Source: Thereva unica
Lineage: Eukaryota > Arthropoda > Insecta > Diptera > Therevidae
Assembly (NCBI GenBank): GCA_949987705.1
Contig: OX465285.1
Span: forward strand, 434,001-498,000
Reading direction: 5' to 3'
DNA: 64,000 nt
Shown here: in pieces, positions 55,441-64,000 of the stretch
Numbering within the stretch: position 1 is the first letter of the stretch
Layout: every line of letters begins with the position of its first letter
Translations under genes and position numbers: made by a program
Notes under the pieces: generated by a model
Told to the model about the DNA's origin: nothing
The model's database searches: none
Seen by the model: the letters and a program-made list of their open reading frames with translations, nothing else

Positions 55441-55920
55441 TTCTTCTTCTTTGGTAAGATATAGGGTCCAGTAGTACCGCGTACGCTCACTTGGCTTATT
55501 GTACTACACCCCTATACCTCATAATCGTAGGCCAGACTCATCCTCCTCAAGGCAAAGCCTGCAGGTTGGGTCGTCTGCCCTTCGTACCCTACCTAAAAGG
55601 TAGTTCTGAGCGCAATGTCTGGCTATTATACCTACAAGTGTCCTGAAATCAAGCCAACATCCAAGCCAAGCCTGACATACTTTCTTCCAAGCCCCCACAA
55701 CTCCTTAGCTGCGATAAGAGACGGCACATGAAGCTTAAACTTGGCCAATCCACTCGTGAACCTCCAGGGTTCGGTGTGGTCCATCCAAGTTCGATCGACT
55801 AGGGCCCTCTTCACCAAACTGGTGCCAGTTCCGGGCCGAAGAATTAGTTGATAGAAGTTCCATGAGTACGGTAGCACAGAGTATATCCATCCTTAACAGA
55901 AACTCAATATCAGGATAAGG
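55440..55920 (-). mobile_element. LINE C-terminal fragment (RNase H end and zinc knuckle)
   Basis: The minus strand reads ALVDRTWMDHTEPWR, SGLAKFKLHVPSLIAAKELW, then GLISGHL, and after a shift CAQNYLLGRVRRADDPTCRL with CLEEDESGLRL. LxSGH...DPxCRxCxEExE is the usual end of RNase H-bearing LINE pols. Inactive fragment. Confidence 0.78.
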
Positions 55921-55929
55921 CATTATAAT

Positions 55930-57400
55930 ACTGGATACGCCCAGTGGCCAGGGGTTTTTGCATCTGAAGCATGCATCCGTGTGTATTGTGGCTCATTTAG
56001 AACGAACGATTATTTTTAAAGTTAACGTAATAGGGTGTGGTAATGGTTTTGTGAATAGGACGAACTTTTTTGTCGTAACATTTGATCAGACATCATCAAA
56101 AATCAATAAAAATTCATTGTGGCAAGTGGCCAAATTAGAGTAGGTGTTTGATGACGTAAAATACTTTGTTGTGGTGAAAAATATTTTTATTTACAATCTG
56201 TATTCTATGGAGTAGTTTCATGGCTTCTGTTACGTCAAGCCCCTCTCTTCCACATCCCAAATGACTCTCTACAGCCCCAAAGAACCCTACTCAAAATCTA
56301 ATTTTAAGCACGAAACTTAACAAAAAACACCGAAAAAAAAATCGGAAGCTTATTAATTCCTCATTGAAAACAATATAAAGGACACCAAAAATCGGGCCAT
56401 CCTTAATCTCACACTCGATCTACATATTTATTAAGGGACAACCTCTCTCAGCGCACATATGCGTCCCATCATCTGTCTCTCCAGCATCAAGTGCGAGGAG
56501 TATGTTGGTCCTTCAACATAACATGTCCTGGATGATGAACCCTTTTTGTTGAAACTAAACCTGACGTCAACCTCGATGGAAAAGGGAGGATTGGTGAAAG
56601 TGGCGTGGACGGGGGTTCACACAAAACAAATGGCAGTGGGCGACCTTTCACGCGTAAGTTAACCCTGTAAGTTAACACTCAACTCAGAAAGTGAATACTC
56701 GCATTTTTTGTCTTCGTTTTTTTGTTGTTGTATGTATTTTGTGTATATTTTTTGTTATTTAATATAAACTATAAACAGAGACCATATGTTGCTGGCCGAT
56801 GATATTTTGACCTTTACGTGACAAAAATTTCACAACAGACGGACATGAATACGAAATTGGGCCGCTATCACGAAATTTAAATCATCCCGACGAAGGAGGG
56901 GAATGACAAAGGAGAAAGTTACAAGGAAAAAGGAAAGTTTGGGGCCGAATTCAGAACACTTTTTCCTTAGATTATATTTTTTCCTTTTCTTCTTTTTGTT
57001 TCGCAAGGCTTTAATGCAAGTTTTATTGCTCGTTTTAAAGGAAGACAAGTTTTTTTGACAAGTCCTTTTATGCTGCTTGTTTTTTATGGGGGGAAGTTTT
57101 ATTTGCTAGCCCGCCCCCCCACTTTCGGTTATATGAAATTTGAATTACCCCCGAAGTTCTTTTACGAGCAGTTAAAAAACAATTACAATTAACCTACATA
57201 TTGCTCTTCTCGTCTCTCTCTATCTCTCTCTGGTTGCCTCCATTTGCTGCCACATAAAGCACTGAAAATATTTTGATGATTGCAAAAAGCTTGTGTCAAT
57301 ACTTCCTATATATTTTGTGGATCCTTGTTTACAGTCGTCATCGTTGTAGTCGTTTGTCGTCATGCCCATGTTGTTAAAAGGATACGTCTCGACTCTCTTG
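55930..57400. other. Intergenic, nothing recognised
   Basis: Contains C runs (about 57111-57120) and CTCTCTC stretches near 57213-57232, otherwise AT-rich. No coding frame of note. Confidence 0.5.
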
Positions 57401-57413
57401 TCTCTTCTCATTA

Positions 57414-57568
57414 AGGCCCCCATACACGGTCCAATTGGTTGTACAGCGAAGTGCGGTTGTACAACCAAAACTATCGATTGTGGGCCGGTCGGCCGATCAA
57501 AATACATTGAGCTTATAGGTTTGATGAAAATCTGGTTGTACAGCCAATTTGACCGTGTATGGGGGCCT
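57414..57568. mobile_element. 155-bp MITE, PIF/Harbinger-like, with TTA target duplication
   Basis: The terminal AGGCCCCCATACACGGTC (18 bp) is perfectly inverted at the two ends; with two mismatches the inverted similarity runs to about 32 bp (through AATTGG-TGTACA). TTA at 57411-57413 and 57569-57571 flanks it. A 3-bp TTA duplication with GC-rich ends is the hallmark of PIF/Harbinger elements. A further GGTTGTACAACC palindrome lies inside. Confidence 0.88.
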
Positions 57569-57574
57569 TTACGT

Positions 57575-58580
57575 CAATACGACACCACCACAATTTCCAC
57601 TGCAAAAAAGGACGCCCGAAAATATTCAACAATGACAAAAAATTTGGGGAATTCCATTACGAAATTTCCCTAGCGAGAGAATCTGCAGTCACAAAAACGA
57701 GCGTGTGTGTGGGTGTGCACTCCTGTTGTGTTACGTATGTATTGTTGGAAGTCCTGCCCAAAAACGTATAATGTAAAATTATTGAATATCAATAATTCGG
57801 CAGGAATACTAAAACAATACCGACTACAACAACAACAACATACGTAGCAGCGACGAAAGGATTTTGTTTACCTCGTTGCCAATATGCCTGAGTCCTTCCT
57901 GTCCTCCCCTGAGTCCTTCCTTGCGTCTAAGCTGCTGCCGCTGCACACTCACGACTATTGCTGATGTGATACGACGACGATGTTTTTTTTTTGGGAAAGA
58001 CGACTATTAAGGATATAATAATAATATATAGGACGCAGGTTGTCATAGCGACAACATTTCGTCGAAATCCTTGTTTACAAACACAAATCACTTGTAGTAG
58101 AAGGAAAACAGCCAGGACTGCTCCGATATGGCGCGCTGCCACCCCCACCCGCGCTTTATTAATATTTTTCCCATTTCGGACTTTTTAACATACAAAAACA
58201 ATCTTTATTTTTTTGTGTTGGTGTGTTGTTTTCACGAAAATGGTTTGTTGTGGTTGTATGTGTGTGTTCTAGGATAGGCACCCTAGGTAGAATTTTTAAA
58301 AACATTGCTCAACGCACGCAAAATTTCGGTCGTGCACTCATTAATTTTTATGTTAAGTGGAGGGAATTTTGTGATGATTCATTTAAGGTAAAAAAGGATT
58401 CTTGTTATGATGGAGAACAGAACACACCAATCCTTTTAGCGACTCTGATAGTATGCATCGATATGGCAAGTCTCGGCTGGTTACTCTGGATGACCCCAAG
58501 GCAGGCTTTTTGGTAGAGGGACAAACTGCACTGCTAGCTTCACTGTTGGTATTGCTCTAGTTTTGGAGAAATAGATCCAG
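57575..58580. other. Intergenic, nothing firmly recognised
   Basis: Short ACAACAACAACAACA tract near 57826-57840. From about 58270 on, the sequence may be upstream LINE debris belonging to the reverse transcriptase fragment that follows. Confidence 0.4.
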
Positions 58581-58589
58581 AATTCAGTT

Positions 58590-58755
58590 CAAGTGATACT
58601 TGATGACGCTAAACCCAAACCCCACTCAATCTTTGCTGGGGTTCCGCAGGGGTCAATTTTATCACCTGCTCTATTTATTTTCTTTATAAATGACTTATTC
58701 TCAATCCCCTCTAATCCACTTCACAGCTTCGGTGATGACGGTACTCCGCGTTAAT
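58590..58755 (+). mobile_element. LINE reverse transcriptase core fragment
   Basis: The + strand reads QVILDDAKPKPHSIFAGVPQ and GSILSPALFIFFINDLFSI, then NPLHSFGDDGT. This is the GVPQGSxLSPxLF...FxDD core in which YADD has become FGDD. CR1/jockey-type, dead. Confidence 0.82.
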
Positions 58756-58899
58756 CATACACCTTCGATAATGTAAGACAAGCACGTGCCAGATCCTTTC
58801 TAGACGATCACGGGCTTATGTCGAACGCAATCAATCGGCACATTGAACTCATCCCCGATTGAGGCCGTCAAAATCGTGTTGAAGTTAGTCCTATTGTGT

Positions 58900-59170
58900 A
58901 GATTACCCACTAATGGGAAAGACCGGCACTCCTCCAGACGATGAAGGCAAGCAGGTGTTAAGTTGATGAAGATCGGACAGGAGAAGGCTCAGAAGCGCTT
59001 TAGTAAACGCCATTCTTCTAAAGCAGATCAAAGCAGTACATTCACAGAGAGCGCTTTCGGAAGACTCGTCGCCTTCTCTCTGCTGAGACAATCCTAGGTT
59101 GTGGAGGTGATACCACAGCCTGGCATGACCAGTCCGATAACCCACTAGCAGGCTAAGGTCCGCCTGCTAT
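58900..59170 (-). mobile_element. LINE C-terminal (RNase H end) fragment
   Basis: The minus strand reads GYRTGHARLWYHLHNLGLSQ, ESALCECTALICFRRMAF and TKALLSLLLSDLHQL, the GHxxLxxHLxxLGLxxxxxCRxC...ExxLCxCPAL block. It is probably the 3' continuation of the antisense LINE at 59640-60340. Confidence 0.75.
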
Positions 59171-59179
59171 TCCAGTCTC

Positions 59180-59640
59180 TGTATTAATATTTTTCCCATT
59201 GGTGAGACAGTAGAGGTTTTTTGCAGCTAACACCGAAAAACTTCTTCGAACATTAAACACCATTAAGTATCGAGAGAGTTTTGCGAAGTTACAGCACTCT
59301 TGATTGGACAAATGGACGACGCTTTCATATGTGCAATTGGTGTACTTGCACCGGGCGCAACTGGATGGGGCGCAATTTCAATTATTAAAGGATCTTAACA
59401 GAGTGTTGACCGGGCGCAAAAAACCCAAACGCCGGCCCTGGCGGGCCCAGCCGTATGAGAGTCACTGCTCCAGAAATAGAAGACAGCGTCGATGTCAAGA
59501 AACATAAGGCAGCTTGTTTAACGTGGAGGACTTTCTCGATTTTGCTGACTAGGTTGTGTAAAGCAACCTCTGTTGATAAGTATGTGAATGAAGAGAGATT
59601 ATGAAGGTCTAGCAGCCCTTCCAGATTAAGCTAATAGTCT
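59180..59640. other. Unassigned segment between two antisense LINE parts
   Basis: Contains a block (about 59350-59475) with repeated GGGCGCAA words and GCCGGCCCTGGCGGGCCCAG ending in a CACTGCTCC-like end, resembling a hAT MITE terminus. It might be an insertion separating the LINE parts; no ends could be paired. Confidence 0.3.
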
Positions 59641-60340
59641 ATACTATATAGGCAGCCCCAAAAGTCTGTTCCCTGGCTTGGAGATAAAACCGTAGCATCC
59701 AGGAGATAAGCGGTTTGGAGAATTCACCCTGGAATGTACTCCCCTGAGAAGGCACCTCAAGGTTTCTCTATGATTAAAGGTATAAGGATCACTCTCCTGT
59801 TTGAGAAGGCCCACTACCTTGAAGGAGTTTTTGTAGACGAGCTTTTGCAGTTTAGTTGTATCTGGAAGAGTCTCCAGGCTCTCACAATGGTTGCTTCGGG
59901 GAATCGTCTTAGAGCGTTTCAACTCCTTGTTATTTGTTATAGGTGGGTAGGGTTAACCTGTATTCGTCCCATTGTCCAGCTTGTTTTGTCCTATTGAACA
60001 ATCTCCTTAATTTCCTACACATTGCAGCCAGGCTGTCGTTCCAGCAGGAACGCTGTCATTCCCACGACTGAGAGGAAGAGACTAGGTTGCTGCCATGGAA
60101 GAAGGAAATCAGAAACTCAGTCAGCTGTGTGGCTGCCAACTCCAGTTCACACTCTGAGCTGATGGAGGCGTCGAGGTGATCTGATTTCGATGCCACAAGC
60201 CCCTGTAACTTAGACCAGTTGGTTTTCTTAGCAAGCAGGAAAGAGGGCGCGGATAGGTGCGAGACCCGCACAGTCGAACTTGATGTGCAGATGGTCCCAA
60301 AATGAAGTCTCGACCAAAAAAGCCAGGTTTCGAACCGACG
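59640..60340 (-). mobile_element. R1/LOA-like LINE, linker between endonuclease and RT
   Basis: Minus strand: KKTNWSKLQGLVASKSDHLD and TQLTEFLISFFHGSN (the TDWxxFxxxL...ExxxxxLxxxI..A pattern after the endonuclease). Then come ESLETLPDTTKLQKLVYKNS and VVGLLKQESDPYTFNHRETL with RCLLRGVHSRV. It is full of frame changes; the RT core is missing between here and 58900-59170. Confidence 0.7.
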
Positions 60341-60349
60341 TGTTTTCAC

Positions 60350-63040
60350 GCATTTTATTTGGAAACACATCAACAAATTGCGAAAAAAGTTGGGCGTCTC
60401 GTCAAAAAGAAACGACGTTCAAGCTTGTTAGTAATCATTAAAAAAGGGTCCTGTAATGTGGGACAAAAAGATATTAGTCGATAAAAATGTCCTTTCTATA
60501 AATAGACTCAAAAGTTGGTCCTACATCCCAATAATCTCCTTTTAAATCTGAAAAATATAAACAAAACGATTGGATGGCACACCGTCCAATCTTCCAAGCC
60601 ACTTTACAACTCTCACAAATATTGCACAAAAAAATAAAAACAAGACCTCTTCGTACTTCAGATAATTCCAGCTGTGCGTCACTCACTTTCATCGCAGAGA
60701 TTACGACTTTTAATGGCATGTAATCATTCACCCACAAACTCTGCCGTCGTTTCGATTGGAATTCGGAAATACCCAAACAGCAAAAATTGAGTTCTGGTGA
60801 AAATTTCAAAGATGGAATATCAGAAAATTGATGAATTTCTGCCGAATTCTGATTCAATTCAATTCAATTTGTAATTGTATTTTTTTTACTTTGGTTTGGT
60901 CTAGTACTAAATAATATCAGTTAAATGTGCAATGGTCGAACTAAGTAGATGGGTTGAGCGTCAATTGTTTCGACACGCTTTTTAATGTGATTTTTGTTTA
61001 GGCTTCGTCTGTTGGTTTACTACAAATAATAGTTTAGTGTGGTTCAGATGGTTAGTACTGTACAATAATCGAAAAATATAGGTCATATGGGTCACCAAAT
61101 ATGAAATGGTATGTTCATATTGCTCACATTGTTTTTGTTGTATGAACGCATACTGTTATTAACCCTCCTCATGTTTGAAGAGTCTCATAAACCAATATCT
61201 AAAAAAGAATCAACTGAATGCGAACAGCACCTCCTGCCTGCAAATCCCGGATACCTTCACATCGTTTTCCCCGTAAAACCGCAGAAACAAAATCCCGATT
61301 TATCGTCGTTCATTTCGCGTTTTTATTGAGTAGATTAAACTCTCAATCGCCGCCACTCGCTAAAAATTCCAGGGAAACCCGAAATTATCTTTAATTGAAA
61401 AAACCAACAGCGGGATTCGTGGGGAGCGACACAGTGCCCCCAGCATCCTTTTTTGTTGCGACAGGGTTGATGAGGACTTGTTTTCCTGGAATTTAATCAA
61501 ATCCCTTTAAAAACTCGCCAAAAAATTTCCGCCATATGTACGTCATCGCATCAGGCCGGCACGTAATTGATCGATCATCGCCCTTTAACGTGTGTCGATA
61601 TCGTATATTGTCGAGGATTAAATTGGTCCATTTGGGCCAATTTCCAAACCATTTCTCGCTGGCCTGCGCCCCGCCGAAGACCTGCTCGGATGTGGCTCAA
61701 TGTTGTAATTGAATTCGCAAAAAAATGGAGGAAAATTTCGTGCCGAGACGGACATTGCAGAAATAATCACATTGCAGCGAGCTCGGATGAGCAACCAGTT
61801 CATCAGTGGCCCGCCGTTTGGGTGGATTTCATCCCGCCAGTTGAGGTAAAAAACGGCACAATCGAATCTCGCGGATAATCAATCACGTGCCCAATTACGA
61901 GTGCAATTATCGCGCTTTCACGACTCGATGCAGGTCGGGGAATTGTTGCTATTAGCACAATGGCTACAGCAGCTAGCCGTTGCAATTTATGCGGAATGCA
62001 CATGGTGCCACGATGATTCTGGTGCATCTATGGCCAGTGCTGGCTGCACTAGGTCCAAGATCCAGAGTAGAGATAGACCAAGTGCAAGACCAAGACGCGC
62101 GGGCCTGGAATTCGAGCCTCCGAAGTTCAATGGCTAGGAATCGAGATTACATCTTCCATTCCTCCTGCGCGCAAGGTTAGACCGACCGTTGTGCGAGGCC
62201 TTAGTATGGTGGTGGCGCAGAGTCATCCGAGAGTTCCTCGACGTCGTCGTCGGCAGCTACGACTACGGTGCTACGGCGGTGGCTCCACATTAACCATCCG
62301 CAGACTGATAGAGGCCGAACAACTGATCAGGAATCAGATGATGGGTGCTGCTGCAGCGTGTACCAATCGACGACGTCTTATTCTCTTGGTTCTGCGTATT
62401 CTTATCTTTTTGCCTTCTTGGTAAATAATCCAAAGTCCGAGAGCGAGTCTGACCGATCATGAAACAAAGGGCATCCAAGACCGGAATCCTGCGCGCATAC
62501 GTTCCGATCGTCTGAGTCACGTTTCCACGAGCTTCGCTGTTTGTTGATGAATCTTTAACAGCCGCAGGTGGAATTCGAGACTTCTTTTTTTTGTAATCAG
62601 AAGAAAAAAAATATATGTGATTAAAAAAAGAAAAACGTTTTTGCTGCAAATGATGGATTCGCATTTTTTTCCGAAGAATTTTTTAAGTGCTCCCAGTACA
62701 TAGTAGTGAGTGATATAATATCGCTTATGGAACAAGTAATATTCTCTTCGATACGTTATTGAGAATACATTGTGATAGAATCGATGGATTTCGATTTAAA
62801 CTGAAAGCATTGATTCTTAAAAAGATATTAAACCCGTATTTGATACACTTCGAAGTAGTTATCACTGTGAAAAAGACGTCGATGTACAAATTCTTCATTG
62901 CTACTGCATCGAAATTATTAATTCTGAACAGTTCTAATTGTTTTACGTTCTTATATAACTCGTGCTCGTGTTGTTGCCTCTAATATTGATAATCATCATT
63001 ATTAAAAAATGACTGATACATAGTTCTTTTTACATTAGAC
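60350..63040. other. Intergenic, unassigned
   Basis: A minus-strand frame of 127 codons at 60474-60857 resembles nothing I know. 61560-62530 is GC-richer with many CGA, CGTCG and GATCG words and could be regulatory or exonic, but no reading frame looks conserved. 62540-63040 is AT-rich. Confidence 0.35.
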
Positions 63041-63046
63041 AAATAA

Positions 63047-63340
63047 GTACTAAGTTGCAATAACTTATTGCAATTGGTGCACCAGTGTTGTAAGGCATTG
63101 AGTTTCGACTACAAAAAGAGAACATCAGTTTGGGGCTTCATGACACTATATAGTTTAAGGTCATCTGCATCTGATAGATCGAAGATGAAAATATTAAAAA
63201 GAGGAGGACCAAGATGACTGCCTTGAGGAACGCCAGAGGTTACTTCGGATTCATTGGATAGAAATCGTTGGAATCTGATGACCTGCGTTCTTCCGTTCAA
63301 ATATGATTTCAACGCAGACCATGATATTCAAAATTTAGCG
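63047..63340 (-). mobile_element. CR1/jockey-group LINE fragment, same family as 8448-9600
   Basis: The minus strand reads [40 protein letters not shown] and DADDLKLYSVMK. It is nearly the same protein as the fragment at 9363-9563, with an internal deletion bringing LSDADD together. Downstream, CATTGAGTTTCGACT and TGGTGCACCAGT also match the first copy. Confidence 0.85.
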
Positions 63341-63349
63341 ATTAGTCGT

Positions 63350-64000
63350 GATTAATTCCCATTTTAAAGAGTTCGTTATAAGTACTCCACCTCCTCTTGT
63401 GAGGCCAGTGGAACTTTAGTGTCCATCGCATCTGTACATTGTCGAACTGCTGTCGATTGTATCTTCATTTAGGAATATACCATTTGCCTATGTTTCGATG
63501 ATTACAAACACATTACAACGACACGATTTGGAATTGAACAAGAGATCATTTAGTTCGGGTCTCATGCCACAGCAGTTGTGATGCATCTGTAGAGCACTTC
63601 TCTTTAAAGACGAATGAATCGCATGGCCCTCAATTTTCGTAAAGCTCCAATTGCACTGAGTTTAAGCGTTCGACGAGAGTTTATAATGAAGTCACAAAAT
63701 TTCCAATTTCCACCAGATAACCTTATGCACAATGAAGAGAGCCCCCATATGGAAAACTACGAAAACTATATACCCCCATCATAACAATTGCAATATTGTG
63801 CGAAACTGTTGCTCACGGGTCGCGGCTGTAATTGTGCTTCCTTCATACTACAATACCCATTAAAGGCCAGCGCAATTCAAGAGACAACGGCGGCCACAAA
63901 AAACCACCGCAGATATTTTATGAAAATTATTCCATTTTAAATTTTTCGCATAAATTTAAGAATCGTTTTTGCGGAGCCCCGGTGGGGGCCACCGTGCTCA
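63350..64000. other. Intergenic, nothing recognised
   Basis: No coding frame, repeat end or RNA gene recognised up to the end of the window. Confidence 0.5.

Noticed and set aside
60474..60857. 127-codon minus-strand frame
   Set aside because: No domain or family resemblance, AT-rich codon make-up, no splice or promoter context; not called as a gene.
1..64000. CRISPR arrays, bacterial operons, tRNA genes
   Set aside because: No regularly spaced repeats of that type. The sequence is clearly insect nuclear DNA. No tRNA cloverleaf was recognised by eye, though a covariance-model scan was not possible here.

Overview
The window is a piece of an insect nuclear genome, almost certainly a fly (Diptera). 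It is AT-rich, has large introns and GT-AG splice sites, and is packed with decayed LINEs, BEL/Pao and Ty3/gypsy fragments and miniature inverted-repeat elements. One conserved host gene can be read: the 3' part of nitric oxide synthase (Nos), on the + strand from base 25 to the stop codon at 31426-31428. Eleven exons join without any frame break into 834 codons plus stop (2505 nt). They cover the end of the haem oxygenase domain, the calmodulin-binding helix, the FMN (flavodoxin) domain with its autoinhibitory insert, and the FAD/NADPH reductase domain down to the C-terminus. The N-terminal part, about 500 residues by comparison with the usual insect NOS length, lies upstream of the window.

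Layout: 25-1178 holds exons 1-3 of the visible part. Intron 3 (1179-5575) is followed by two small FMN-domain exons at 5.6-5.8 kb. A 12.6 kb intron (5840-18465) then splits the autoinhibitory region. It is full of repeats: a foldback element, a LINE with two nested insertions, a tandem satellite-like block, an antisense LINE, and five copies of a paired GCTGAATA motif. Exons 6-10 lie at 18.5-23.3 kb; the 1152-bp exon 8 carries most of the reductase domain. An 8 kb intron (23273-31320) containing two LINEs precedes the last exon.

From 31.5 to 64 kb I find no protein-coding host gene. The stretch holds LINE debris on both strands (RTE-like, R1/LOA-like and CR1/jockey-like), a second and larger foldback element (37.5-40.4 kb), two 5S-rRNA-derived sequences (33.1 and 44.2 kb), a 1.2 kb extremely AT-rich block, several well-delimited MITEs (one of 155 bp with a TTA target duplication), and a BEL/Pao fragment. 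At about 51.5-52.6 kb the sequence looks like the promoter and 5'-untranslated exon of a further + strand gene: an initiator with a correctly spaced DPE, poly(A) and CAA/CAG runs, and a splice donor. Its coding part would lie beyond the window.

The observations most worth a second look are the 5S-derived pair, the GCTGAATA paired-motif family confined to one Nos intron, the LINE whose 3' end is a telomere-like TAACC run and which has a 5'-truncated second copy, the foldback family with internally repeated arms, and the Inr-DPE/5'UTR candidate.
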